A stretch of 64,000 bases of DNA from Amphibalanus amphitrite (GCF_019059575.1 NW_024881505.1:1879501-1943500); one strand, 5' to 3'; positions 32,178 through 43,994 are shown, counted from the stretch's first letter. The notes: generated from the letters alone by a model not told the origin. Made by a program: numbers and translations.

Positions 32178-32408
32178 AGCATCAATGGGGTATATAGAGA
32201 TCATCAAAGGAGCATCAATGTGGTGTATAGAGAGCATCAAATCAGCATCAATGGGGTATATAGAGAGCATCAATGGGGTATGTAGAGAGCATCAAAGGAG
32301 CATCAATGGGGTATATAGAGACTAGAGAGCATCAAAGGAGCATCAATGGGGTTTATAGCAAGCATCAAAGGAGCATCAATGGGGTATATAGATAGCATCA
32401 AAGGAGCA
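32178..32408. repeat. Minisatellite (~32-47 bp unit)
   Basis: About six imperfect copies of a unit containing AGCATCAATGGGGTATATAG and AGCATCAAAGG. Confidence 0.9.
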
Positions 32409-32730
32409 TAGATCGGGTTTAGACGGAGCATCCGAACTATGCTAGGGGGCATCAAAGGGGCATAGAGGAGAATCAGGGGGAATACACTAAGCATTTCGTA
32501 AGAATAATGGAGGCATAACCAGATGATCATTTTGATTCCACTTAGCCATCCAACAGGCATATTATGGTAATAATGTTGGGATATTGGGGGTATCTAAGGC
32601 CAAAAAAGTGCTACTTGAAGTATATTACGGGAATAATTGGGGTTTCGTTTTAGACCATTCTCCTAATATCACCCCCCCCGGAATCATTTTAGTTTTCAGT
32701 GAGGGGCGAGATCTTCTATGGGCCCACCTA

Positions 32731-33010
32731 CACTGAGAGCTTTTTTGATTCCTTTTAAGCATATTAGGGGAATTGGTCTAAAACAACACCCTGATCATTT
32801 CTCCGAATATACCCCAAATACACTTTCTTTGAATATCGCTCTGAAATTCTTCTAATATACCCTACACTGAAAACCTTTTTGATTCCTTTTAAGCATATTA
32901 GGGGTTTTGGTCTAAAACAACACCCTGATCATTTCTTCGAATATACCCAAACTATACCCTTGTTCTTTAAATAGCTCCCTTGAATTCTTCTAATATACCC
33001 TAGTATATAC
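32731..33010. repeat. Tandem duplicate of a CACTGAAAAC-family terminus
   Basis: Two direct copies (32731-32864 and 32865-33010) of a ~134-bp terminus starting CACTGAGAGC / CACTGAAAACC and containing TGATTCCTTTTAAGCATATT. An inverted copy lies at 34402-34553. Confidence 0.85.
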
Positions 33011-34553
33011 CGAAGAGGAAAGGAATATGATTCCTGTTCTATTCCCTGCCTTTTAACCTACCAAAATACCCTTACATCGAAACCTCTAGTATTCCTTCTA
33101 AGCGTATAAGGGGAATATTTTGCAAACTATACTCGCATTATACCACTTAACACTCCCGTATTATTCTGTGATTTCCATCACTGATCTCAATGTATTCTTG
33201 CATTAGACCCCACATAAACCCAGAAGGGAAAATAATAATGCCCTAAGTACATTCGTCGTAGAACTTGCTCAGAAACTCTCATTCACAGAAAGTCTCATTA
33301 CTCTCAGTTCCCTCGTCCGATTTCCCTTTATATATCGTAACACATTCAAAACTCACAGACATTTGGTCTTTTATTATTATTCATGTTTTACATTGGTACA
33401 ACAGCATGGACATAGCTTCACCGTTTCTCTTCCGATAAGACGCAACTTGGGATAAGTAAATCTGAGATCATCATGAATGGATATTTAATATCTATTTCGG
33501 TTATAAAACACGAAAATCAACGGTAGTTTCAGCAACGCAAAAATGGCATGTATGTTAAATAACTGTTCATTACCAAAGAGATATCATTAGAGCATTGCAT
33601 ATCCTGTAACAATTGCTTACTTTCACCTAGCAGCTTACACGACACATTTTTACAAGACAAAACTTATATGCCGGACCCTGTAAAAGGGATAATAGGACCA
33701 GATACTGCGCACTGCTCGGGTCCGGGCGCTGACCGTAAAATAGTTATGCAGATCTACACCGGGTGCGGGCAAACACGCCCACCAAGGGTCTCTTGGGTGA
33801 ATTTTCCGGTTTCCGGCACGCCGAAAAGTCGTTGTCGTGCAGGTTTAGTCTTTTCTGGGTTCCACAGCTGTGCTTTCGATGTCCTCCACGACGTCCTTTG
33901 CTCAAATGATTAATGAACACACTACACACCCGCTATCACCCGCGCTGAGCACAACCGTCCTTAACTCCTTAACTCCACTGCACGCTCAAACTCAACTGGC
34001 GCGCTCAAACCCTTTGAAAATTGGCGCACTTTCGGCCCAGCTGTCTGATCACGTGTCATGTACGTCACTGCCGGCACTGGACTGCAGTATGCTGATTGGG
34101 TGGCAGTTGCGAATCACCTGGCTCAAACGCACTTGCGCCGCGACTGGTTATAACTAGCTGCCCATACCGCGCGTCAAAACAAGCTTATAGCTGCCTGTTA
34201 TGTCGTCGCACCGCCCAAACGCACTCAGCGAAGACGGCACCGCGTTTGGTGCTGTATTAGTGGTCAGCAACACGTCCAGGGAGCGACTGCCCGTCCTCCC
34301 CGCCCGCCCGGCCGCGCCGGCCAGTCCCGGCCCGCCGACCGGTCACCGCCGGAGGCGCCGAGCGGCACAGGTACGGTATCTGACAGTAGCGGCAGAGATA
34401 TATTAGAAGAATACTAGGGTATATTAGAAGAATTCAAGGGAGGTATTTAAAGAATGAAGGTATAGTTTGGGTATGTTCGAAGAAAATGATCAGGGTGTTT
34501 TTTTAGACCAAAACCCCTGATATGCTTAAAAGGAATCATTTGAGGAATCATTT
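32865..34553. mobile_element. Second CACTGAAAAC-family element with ~140-bp TIRs
   Basis: The left terminus (32865-33010) and the inverted right terminus (34402-34553) match over about 140 bp. The right end stops short of CAGTG, cut by the following TTAA element. The interior has no gene I can support; a GC-rich, CpG-rich patch at about 34200-34375 with GGCCGCGCCGGCC motifs looks promoter-like. Confidence 0.65.
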
Positions 34554-34558
34554 GAGTA

Positions 34559-35757
34559 TCGCCGCGCCCCACTGGGTGGGGCTATTTATAGCCCCCCCCC
34601 CCCTCCCGTTTTTCTGCAATAACTTCCGAACCGCTTGACGTATCGACGCCAAACTTTCAGTACCTTCGGCTGTATCAATTTGACACCTTGTGTCAAAGCT
34701 TGAATTTCGTAAAACTTGAATTTCGTACCTATAATAGGTCGGCCGGAAATGACGTCACAGTGACGTCATGTTCGGCCGATTTCGACGCAAAACATTGAAC
34801 CACGGCAATCGCTCCCAAGAGCTCAGTTTTTAAGCTAGATCCAATTTCTTTGCATGAGAGGACTCATAATAGACTGCGCTATCAAACTGCTATCTCGGAT
34901 TTTCGAAATTTTGAAAATTTCGAAAATTTCATATAATAAAATTCAAAATTTATATTTTTACATTTTTTCAAAAAGTTTTTGAATTTTCAAAAAAAACCGG
35001 AATATATGTGATAGAACGCATTATTATGACTAACTCTAGCAAGTTTTAGCTAAATATCTTCAAAAATGGCCAAGTTATACGCATTATTGCAAAAAAATGA
35101 ACAATTATTAATTTTTCAAATCAATTTTTCAGCACGAATTTGACATCGTACGCCAATATAAATAGCACCATCGTGTTCCTGAGCTCAAACTGAATCCAAT
35201 AGACACCTTTTTTGTTGAAAAATTTTAACTTCAAAATTTGACCTTTTTTGACCTGAAAGTGACCTGAACTAAGCTAAATTTGACTCAAAATGACCTCGAA
35301 TGACACAGACGACATCAAATTCGAAATGTTTGGCCTAACTGGACCATAAGACATGTGTCACGTGACCGACGGATGATATAATATTTTCGTGACCTGTGAT
35401 GACCTGCCTTGACCTGAAAATCAAAGTACAAGTTTGGTACCCTCAGAGTATCTAGAGCATCTGTTCACGAGTGTGTGAACCAAAAATGAGCCTGATCTGA
35501 CTTGTAAGACGGCGGCCAGAGCCCAAAACGTGAAGAAGCCAAATGCTAATAGTTTTTACTTTGACCTGACCTGTAACGTCATCGATGACCTCGAGGTCAA
35601 TGAAAGTAGGTTTTGCTCGACAATTTTTCCGGAGCTATCAGACGCCGTTTGAATTTTGACGATCGGCCGAGTAGTTTCGGAGTTAGGAGGGGGGGATATG
35701 AATAGCCCCCCCCCCCCCAGTAGGGCGTGTTATACGTAGACCCCAGTGGGGCGCGGG
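34559..35757. mobile_element. TTAA element, CCCGCGCCCCACTGG class, copy 1
   Basis: The left end reads CGCCGCGCCCCACTGGG with a CTATTTATAG hairpin loop. The right end reads CCCCAGTGGGGCGCGGG before TTAA (35758-35761). The body is GGTCA-rich and collinear with the outer element at 39570-41949. The left TTAA is lost. Confidence 0.8.
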
Positions 35758-35761
35758 TTAA

Positions 35762-36937
35762 CCCGCGCCGGGCCGGTGCTCTGAGATTCCGTGCCGCGCT
35801 GGGCCGGGGGGGTCTTAACACCCCCCCCCCCTTCTAACTCGGCTCCTGGGCCACGTAGCGACACGCGGTAGGCGGCAATCGAAAGAACGTCCAAAATAAG
35901 GACGAAAACACATCGGTCATTTTTTGTGTCAGGTCAAAGGTCAGGTCACCAGAGGTCACCAAAGGTAAAATGTTGACCATTTCAACATTTTGGAAACTGC
36001 CAACGGCTATCTCGGGAACCGATAGAGCTACAGCGCCGCGGAAAAGCGCATTCGATAGCCCTTTTACAGACCTTTCTGAGTAATGCTTTCAGATTTGACC
36101 TCAGGTCAACGGTTTAGCCTCCAGAGGGCAAAAACTCCAAAAATAGCCGTTTTTACGAAAATCGGTTTTTCGGCGATAACTTTTGACTCAAAAGAGCCAT
36201 GACATTACCTTTGCCAGCATCGTGTTCCTCTTGTCGAGACGCGTCGAATGAACTATCAGTTGAACTTGAAATGTCAACTTGAAAATTTGACCTCAGGTCA
36301 AGGTCATGACCTGACCGGAAAAGGTCATGTTGCATATCAGTCGATCCGCAACGTCGAGCCGAACACATCTAAGGCGTTTTCAGCGCTCTAGCACGCCTCT
36401 ATCAGAAGTTATTAGCGAAAAACTGTTAGATTCTGTTCGTGACCTGAGATTACCTCGGGGACATAACGAGGGGTCACAGTTGCCATTTTCCGGTTCAGTG
36501 TGTCAATTTTACCTACATCTCGATGTTTGAGAGTGTCTAGAATAGCGTTCGTGCAAAACAGACGCTTTTCAATTTTCTCACATTGACTTATAATGGAGAG
36601 GCCGCAAAATTGACCTGACCTTAGGTCACCGATATCAAAATTCCGAGATATGCATTTTATAGATAATGTTGCTGTCATCAATCGCTGAAAGTTTCAAGGC
36701 AATCGATCAATCGGTGTAGCTATGACGAGCATTCCTTTTTTTCTGAGGTGAGGTCACTTGGCGTGACCTGGTGACCTGACCTAAGGTGACCTGGGTCTGA
36801 AATTTTAAAAACATGTGCGGAAATGATGTACAAACAGGTGTGCCAAAAACGGCGGCGCTCCGCGCCGCCGTTTTTGAGATATCTGCGAAAAACCACAGGG
36901 GGGGGGTGTTCAAACACCCCCCCCGGCCCGGCGCGGG
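35762..36937. mobile_element. TTAA element, CCCGCGCCGGGCC class
   Basis: It abuts the preceding element and shares its TTAA. The ends are CCCGCGCCGGGCC inverted; the right TTAA is 36938-36941. Subterminal G/C-run hairpins are at both ends (loops TCTTAACA and TGTTCAAACA). The body is closely related to element B at 1.1-2.3 kb. Confidence 0.8.
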
Positions 36938-36941
36938 TTAA

Positions 36942-37139
36942 GGGCATTCCGCCAGGAAAACGGCAGAGTTATAGGAGCATGACACACCATGTCAAAGAGA
37001 ATAGAGAATCGTTTTGGTTGTCAGTGTACCCTGTAAATTTGGCGTTTCTAAGTGCCATAGGAGCCAATCGCGAGGGGGGTCATACCAACCCCCCCCCCTC
37101 GCCGTCCGTGTTATGGAAAAGGCCCTCGCCTGGCGAGTG
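36942..37139. mobile_element. Right-end remnant of a TTAA element
   Basis: A G-run, TCATACCAACC and C-run hairpin are followed by CCCTCGCCTGGCGAGTG and TTAA at 37140-37143. The left part is missing. Confidence 0.55.
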
Positions 37140-37184
37140 TTAAAATGACTTTAATATTGTTTAATGGGACTTCAAATGTTTTAA

Positions 37185-38190
37185 CCCGCGCACCGACGGG
37201 GGGGGCGGATATCCGCCCCCCCCCTGAGGTTTTTCGCGAATAGCGGGAAAACCGCGGCGCGTAGCGCCGCGAAATTTGGTACGACTATTCCCTCATCAAT
37301 TTTACACATGGTGTGCAAGTTTGAACCTCCTACCTTTTAAGGTCAGGTCACCAGGTCACTTTGAATGACCCAACCTCAAGTCACTTTTTTGCAACTTTGT
37401 CACCGTGCCAGAGCTACAGTAGATGTCGGAGGCCTTTGAAAGTCGCAGGATATTATTAGGTCATTAGTAGCTACAATTTGTATATCTCGGAATTTTGATA
37501 TCAGTGACCTAAGGTCAGGTCAATTTCGCGACCTCCCCATTATAAGTCAATGGGGGAAAAATCAACTCCCTGTTTTTACCACTAAAACGGGTCGGAATGG
37601 CCCCATATACCATACATGACTTCATATACGATCAACCTTCACTACCTTGAGGTCTGTTTTGCTGTTGGGCAGCTGTGAGGTCATGTGACGTCATCAAAGG
37701 TCACCAAAAGTTTTTTGGCCAATAACTCCGTACAGAAACAAGATGCAGCCGCGCGGATGGTCTCATTGTGTTCAGCTCGTCAAGACGCATCGAATGATAT
37801 ACATGATGACCTCGAGGTCACGTGACCTGAGGTCAACCTTTGACCTTGACCTTTCGAGGTCAACATATATATCATTCGATGCGGATTGACGAGAGGATCA
37901 CGATGATGCCCTTAGTTTGTTCCTATCTTGACTAATTCGAAAATTATTCGAGAAAAACTCTCTCCATATCTAGCGCCGCCATTTTGACTTTTTCGACCCC
38001 TGTGACGTCATCTTTGATCTGACCTGAAAATGACCTTTGTAAAAATTGTAGATCTTGACCGTGCGTATCCGATGCCGTTTACCGCTTGTCGCTATCTTGC
38101 TTCGTTCCCGAGATCTCAGGGGGGGGGGCGGTCATCCGCCCCCCCCCCCCGTCGGTGCGAAGTTGGCGCAGACCCTCGTCGGTGCGCGGG
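37185..38190. mobile_element. TTAA element, CCCGCGCACCGACGG class
   Basis: TTAA at 37181-37184 and 38191-38194; both ends read CCCGCGCACCGACG (inverted). Subterminal hairpins have CGGATATCCG and CGGTCATCCG loops between G and C runs. The 1.0-kb body is GGTCA-rich and noncoding. A truncated copy is at 56657-57118. Confidence 0.85.
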
Positions 38191-38215
38191 TTAAATCAAA
38201 CTTTATAAGCCTTAA

Positions 38216-39373
38216 CCCGCGCCCCGTTGGGGTCTGCTGAGCAACGCACCCTGTTGGGGGAGGGCAATTTGGCCCCCCTTAGATCTCGAAAACCACGCAA
38301 AATAGCGACAAGCAGCAAACGATGTTGGATAGCCCCAGCAGGGAACTACCTTGTCACCCAATTTGATTGACCTAGGTCAAACCGATGACGTCACAGGTCA
38401 GGTCAAATGTCGAATTTTCACGGTTTACAGGCATTTCAAGAAATGCGTTGTAAAATGGACTAAAATGCATTTCATTGAAAATCATCGATAGGGAAATGTT
38501 CGTCAAACACATATTGTTCTATTTGAAGTCACTGATACCAGGTCAGGTCACAGAGTTCAGGTCACTGAGGGTATGAAAATATTATGTGATGCATGGTTTA
38601 TGGTCCATTTTATATGTCAAATGCGATTATGTGGGTCAGGCAGCCTTTGGGGTCAGTTAAGATTATGTTTTGGTGAAGGTCAGGTCAAGGCCAGGTCAAG
38701 GTCAGGTCAAATTAGGTCAAATTTCAAAGTTGATATTTTTGCATAAAATGGGTATTGATTTGGTGCAGCTCGTCACGGGGAGTTCAATTGTGTTCTTTGT
38801 TTTGCGCTACGTGGTCTAGAAATGCTAAAAATTGAGTTCAAAAATTTGACGTAATCAATTTTGAACATTTTTTTCGCTATAACTTGGCCAAAAAAAGGAG
38901 GTATCGATCTAAAGTTTGGTATTTATATAGAAAAGCGCAGGGGCTATCACATGTATTCCAGTTTTTTTTTTCAAAATGCGGGAAAAAATTGGGAGTTTTT
39001 GCGTTTTCTAAAAAAATCGTCTTATTGATATTTTGAGGGTGAAAATCTCAAAATTTTGAAAATCCGTGATGAAAGCTTTGTAGCGCTGTCTGTTGCCTAC
39101 ATGACCATATAGAGAACTTTGAAATTGCTTGGTAACCGTGTGAGCGTTTCAAGATTTCATGTTTTTTGCTCATTTCTGCTCGGACATGACCTCAGTTTGA
39201 CCTCAATAACTCCTGACCTAACGTGACCTAAGACTTGAAATTTTGTGTGAAGGTGTCAAATTCATGCCCAGGAAGGTACTGAAAATTTGGCGGCGCTGCG
39301 CGCCCCCTTTTCCTTGCTATTCAGGAAAACCACAGGGGGCCAAATTGCCCCCCCCCCCCAGCTGGGCAAGAGT
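38216..39373. mobile_element. TTAA element, CCCGCGCCCCGTTGG class
   Basis: TTAA at 38212-38215 and CCCGCGCCCCGTTGGGG on the left. The hairpin core is GGGCAATTTGGCCCC at the left and its inverse GGGGGCCAAATTGCCC at about 39335. The right end is decayed (CAGCTGGGCAAGAGTG, no TTAA). Confidence 0.7.
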
Positions 39374-39569
39374 GAAAATGAACTTTACATATTTTAATAT
39401 GAATTTTTCATGATTTAAATCAAATGTTCCAAAGATTAAATTGAACTTCATAAAGTAAAAAAGGTGCAGTTGAAGAGATCTCACGAAGACACTCTGTAAA
39501 TTTTATAAGCTGGGATATTTATATTAAGTTCAATTTCGGGCCGAGTACTGCGCTAAAGCTATTTCTTAA

Positions 39570-41949
39570 CCCGCGCCCCACTGGAGGGGGGGGGCTATTC
39601 ATAGCCCCCTCCCGTTTTCCTGCAATAACTTCCAAACCGCTTGACGTATCGACGCCAAACTTTCAGTACCTAAGGCCGCATCAATTTGACACCTTGTGTC
39701 AAAATTTGAACTTGGTAACTACTATAGGTAGGCCGGAAATGACGTCAAAGTGACGTCATGTTCGGCCGATTTCGACGCAAAACATTGAACCACGGCAATC
39801 ACTCCCAAGAGCTCAGTTTTTAACCCGCGAATGACCGGGGGGGGGGGCTCTACAGAGCCCCCCTCCCGTTTTTCAGCAATATCTTCTAAACCGTTTGACA
39901 GATCAACACGAAACTTGCGGTACCTTCAAATGCATCAATTTGACACCTTGTGTCAAAATTTCAACTCTCTAGCTACCATAGTTTAACCGAAAATGACGTC
40001 AGAGTGACGTCATGTCCGCCGATTTTCATGCAAAATACTGAATTACGGCAAACGCTCTCAAGAGCTCAGTTTTAAAGCTAGATCAATTTTCGTTGCATGA
40101 GTGGACTACAAATACACGTAGCTATCAAACTGCTATCTCGAATTTTCGATATTTTGAAAATTTTGAAAAATATGTATTTACAAATACAAAAAAAAATATA
40201 TTTTTTATTTCTTTCAAAAAGTTTTTGACTTTTCGCAAAACCCGGAATATATATGATAGAACACACACTGATGAACTACATTTGCAAGTTTTAGCCCAAT
40301 ATCTTCAAAAATAGCCAAGTTATTTGCATTATTGTCAAAATTTTACAATTTTATGTGTTTTTTTCAAATCCATTTTTCAGTACGTTTTTGACGTCGTACA
40401 GCAATATAAATGGCACCATCGTGTTGCTAAGCTCAAACTGCATCTGATAGGCACCTTTTTTGTTGAAAAATTTCATTTTCAAAATTTGACCTTTTCTGAC
40501 CTGAAAGTGACCTGACCTCCGGTAAATTCAGCTGACAATAACCTCAAATGACACAGACGACACTATTTTCGAAATCTACGAGTAAAATGGACCATAAAAC
40601 ATGCGTCACGTGACCGATACATGATATACAATTTTCGTGACCTAGGATGACCTGGCCTTGACCTTAAAAATTCGAAGTAAAAGTTCGGTACCCTCAGGGT
40701 ATCTAAGGCATCCGTCAAGGAGTGCGTAAACCAAAAATGAGTCTGATCGGACCGGCCGGTGGTCAGAGCCTAAATTGTGAACTAGCAAAAATGTCGATAA
40801 TTTTTACTTTGACCTGACCTGTGACGTCATCGGTGACCTCGAGGTCAATGAAAATAGGTTTCGCTCGATATTTGTTCCAGGGCTATCAGACGCCGTTTGA
40901 ATTTTGAGTTTTTGACGATCGGCCCAGTAGTTTTGGAGATAGGAGGGGGGCTCTGGAGAGCCCCCCCCCCCCCCCCCCCAGTCACTGGCGTTATGGAAAA
41001 TACCCCAGTCATGCGCGGGTTAAGCTAGATCCAATTTCTTTGCATGAGAGGACTCAGAATAGACTGCGCTATCAAACTGCCATCTCGGATTTTCGAAATT
41101 TTGAAAATTTGGAAAATTTAATATAATAAAATCCAAAATTTATATTTTTACATTTTTCAAAACGTTTTTGACTTTTCGAAAAAAAAACCGGAATATATGT
41201 GATAGAACGCATTATTATGACTAACTCTAGCAAGTTTTAACTAAATATCTTCAAAAATGGCCACGTTTTACGCATTATTGCAAAAAAAATCACAATTATT
41301 AATTTTTCAAATCAATTTTTCAGCGCGTAGTTGACATCGTACGCCAATATAAATAGCTTCATCGTGTTCCTGAGCTCAAACTGCATCCAATGAAACCTTT
41401 TTTGTTGAAAAATTTCAACTTCAAAATTTGACCTTTTTGACCTGAAAGTGACCTGACCTAAGCTAAATTCGACTCAAAATGACCTCGAATGACACAGACG
41501 ACATCAAATTCGAAATCTCGGACCTAAATGGACCATAAAACATGTGTCACGTGACCGACGCATGATATAATATTTTCGTGACCTGTGATGACCTGACCTT
41601 GACCTGAAAATCAAAGTACAAGTTTGGTACCCTCAGGGTATCTAGAGCATCTGTTCACGAGTGTGTGATCCCAAAATGAGCCTGATCTGACTTGTAAGAC
41701 GGCGGCCAGAGCCCAAAACGTGAACAAGCCAAAATGCTAATAATTTTTACTTTGACCTGACCTGTGACGTCATCGGTGACCTCGAGGTCAATGAAATTAG
41801 GTTTCGTTCAACAGTTTTTCCGGGGCTATCAGACGCCGTTTGAATTTTGACGATCGGCCCAGTAGTTTCGGAGTTAGGAGGGGGGCTATGAATAGCCCCC
41901 CCCCCCCCCCAGTAGGGCGTGTTATACGCAGATCCCAGTGGGGCGCGGG
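39570..41949. mobile_element. TTAA element, CCCGCGCCCCACTGG class, copy 2 (split by a nested element)
   Basis: TTAA at 39566-39569 and 41950-41953. It is the same family as 34559-35757. At the point where the other copy reads CAGTTTTTAAGCTAG, this copy carries a complete second TTAA element (39824-41019) with duplicated TTAA. Removing it restores collinearity, a direct demonstration of TTAA target duplication. Confidence 0.9.
39824..41019. mobile_element. TTAA element nested in the previous one
   Basis: TTAA at 39820-39823 and 41020-41023. The ends are CCCGCGAATGACCGGGG and, inverted, CCCGCGCATGACTGGGG. It has a CTCTACAGAG hairpin at the left and a CTCTGGAGAG hairpin at the right. Opposite-orientation homologue of 25203-26366. 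Confidence 0.9.
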
Positions 41950-41953
41950 TTAA

Positions 41954-42298
41954 GTGTCAAACTCATATTGTTCACACAAGCAAAATATCTCCAAAGGCGC
42001 ACGCTATCTTCTATCCTTCAGCGTAGACAAGATGGCGTTCCTTACCTCTTGATTAGTGCGTTGAGCGAGGAGCTGCCACATTTATCTACTCGGTTGTAGA
42101 AAACGATACGAGAACTCACTGTACGATTTTGTCCTCTTGTTTTTATGAACCGTTTCCAAGATATATCTGAAATGAAATAAAAACAGCATTTAAGTCACAT
42201 TCCAATACATATAAAATACAAGGCTCACGTAGTCGGGTAAATATCCATTCAGAGTTGGTAAAAAGTACCGAAGTTCAGCGGTAGGTAATACCGGAGCT
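41954..42298. other. Flank of the env-Gypsy insertion; MITE-like tail
   Basis: The last 60 bases (TTGGTAAAAAGTACCGAAG, GGTAATACCGG) resemble the end of the hAT-type MITEs at 22.9 and 55.2 kb. On the minus strand this segment lies immediately downstream of the host-like exon at 53145-53314 if the retrotransposon is removed. Confidence 0.5.
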
Positions 42299-43091
42299 TG
42301 TAAGATGAGATGATGTACTCTCTCCGATTTATGTTTATGGTGCAATCTAGCGTAGTTCTATACTAATTACCTGTAGCGTTACCTGCGTGACGGCCATATC
42401 ATAATTGCATAATCGACACCACACCAACGTTGCAGTCAGGTTAACTTCACTTTTATATTCGGTATATTTTACGTAGCTCCAGTTCTATGATCTGTATATT
42501 TAATGTAACTCGGCCGCGCGCCCAGCCCGCCACGACGGTGCCGCTGAGTCGCGCCAGCCTGTCGCGCGCCATCCGTCATTCATGCCGGCCCGCGCAGAAT
42601 AGTGACCTGGTTAATGTCCGACAATGCTTCCGACGTGTTTCTTAGAACGATATCATGCTACGCCCCCCCTCAACCACGGTGCCAGCGTGTGACGATTGGC
42701 AACTCACTTGACACGTGTCTCCTGGGAGCTACCAGAGAGCCGAGGGGCGGTGACCTAGTAATAGCCAATCACGAGACGAGTCTCAAAGCGAAAATGTTTT
42801 AATCCAATAGCGGGCCGTCATGCAGGATAGTTTTACGTTCTAGTATGTAGTAGAAACTAGGTCGGGTGAGCCGAGCTGAGAGCACCCCGGCAAAGGGAAA
42901 TTCAGAAGACCCCCGAGTCCCAGAGCCATCGGACGTGTACCATCTGCTCCGTGTGCCGACACCGTAGCCGATCACCCTGCTCTGTGTTGTGCTGCTCAAA
43001 TACAACTCGACCGGAAGACCGTCGTCTCTGACGAGGACCGCCAACAACACGAAGTGCCCCGCTCTGGGCACGAGAACACACACGTGTTACA
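42299..43091 (+). repeat. 5' LTR of the env-Gypsy element
   Basis: Starts TGTAAGATGAG and ends GTGTTACA. It differs from the 3' LTR by a C/T at about 42719 and one C in a C-run near 42670, as far as I can see by eye. Confidence 0.95.
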
Positions 43092-43109
43092 TTGGTGCCG
43101 TGCCCGACC
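43092..43109 (+). other. Primer-binding site
   Basis: TTGGTGCCG begins one base after the LTR. TGG plus acceptor-stem-like sequence is expected here. The following bases resemble, but do not cleanly match, any tRNA 3' end I can recall, so the primer is not assigned. Confidence 0.6.
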
Positions 43110-43194
43110 CGGATCGAACCAACCGCCGAAGAAGCCGTCTTCTCCTCCATCTGCTTCTTCGTCTCTGCCGCCGATACTGCGATCAGCCAGTGGT

Positions 43195-43815
43195 ATGCCA
43201 TTCCACGAATCACTGGCCGGCTTCCGAATTCTCCTAGACGTGCCTATCGACCCAAAACTATATTCGATAGACTGCATCTGCTGGCGCCTACTGGAACCGG
43301 TCTCTACATTCAGAGCCAGCCTTTCCGACGTGCTGCCACGCCTCTGTGGATACCACAAAACTTTTATTCAGGCCAGAGTCGCCGCGCCTGTCTCCAAGGA
43401 CCCGTGTGACTGTCAGCACAACAGCCAACGCAACTTCTGCCAGGAGTGCGGATTCTGTCACCGCTGCGGCAGTGACCTCTGTACGATCTCCACGGCCAGG
43501 TTCCACTCGTGCAGTTGCCCGCTGTGTCTAGAGCGCTGCTGCCAACTCGAAGGCGCTAACCCAAACCAGTTCAGAGCTACCCAGCTCAAACACCTCCTGC
43601 TCCGCCGACGCCAGCTGCCTCAGCGCAGGCGCTGCTCCGGACCCGTACTACTCGCCGAATCACAGAGCCGAGAGGAACTCCCACCCCTCCGTGGACTGAC
43701 ACCAGAGCCATCCACCGACGCCGACAACCCCGCGCCCGCTGATCGCGCAATCGCTAAGGGACAACTACAAGTACAACTGCCCAGCCCGCTCAACCGCGAC
43801 TCCGACGACTGGTAG
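43195..43815 (+). CDS. Cys-rich leader ORF of unknown function (env-Gypsy)
   Basis: A 206-codon ORF from the first ATG (43195); the frame is open upstream into the LTR without an ATG. It precedes gag, where most Ty3/Gypsy elements have only an untranslated leader. Its central part holds about 15 cysteines in a compact block with a CX2CX2CX2C run (CQECGFCHRC), an upstream CDC and a downstream CSCPLC and CC, suggesting metal binding. The C-terminal third is Arg/Pro-rich and polar. I do not recognise the family. It could be an accessory protein, or a captured host exon. The segment is GC-rich and other frames are partly open, so coding status is probable rather than certain. Confidence 0.5.
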   Translation: MPFHESLAGFRILLDVPIDPKLYSIDCICWRLLEPVSTFRASLSDVLPRLCGYHKTFIQARVAAPVSKDPCDCQHNSQRNFCQECGFCHRCGSDLCTISTARFHSCSCPLCLERCCQLEGANPNQFRATQLKHLLLRRRQLPQRRRCSGPVLLAESQSREELPPLRGLTPEPSTDADNPAPADRAIAKGQLQVQLPSPLNRDSDDW

Positions 43816-43994
43816 TGCAGTGTGTGTGCCCTCCCAACGGCCAGTCAACCACGAACAGGTACGTCCCGACAACTCCCAAGTGGCCACTAAATTTTTTGTT
43901 TTAATTTTTGTGCGTATAGTAATTTTTACTTGATATAACGTAACGAAAAGAGTTTATATTCCCACTGTTAGTGAACTGTTAATTGATCGTCTCG

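Larger units (their letters stand above)
30101..32701. mobile_element. 2.6-kb TIR element (CACTGAAAAC family) enclosing exon-like sequence
   Basis: The ends are CACTGAAAACCAAAATGA and, inverted, CACTGAAAACTAAAATGATT. Both subterminal regions are filled with TGATATCACC/ATACCCC-type words. A CACTG start resembles CACTA/Chapaev-type elements, but the target duplication is unclear (possibly AG). It contains an exon-like segment (31262-31452) and a minisatellite (32178-32408). No transposase is seen. Confidence 0.6.

Noticed and set aside
34200..34406. Small ORF with an ATG in a GC-rich patch, possibly a first exon
   Set aside because: No splice junction pairing, motif or conserved neighbour; composition alone explains the open frame.
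42799..43083. Minus-strand ORF in the LTR, repeated at 52857-53141
   Set aside because: Identical because the LTRs are repeats; no motif, and antisense to the element.
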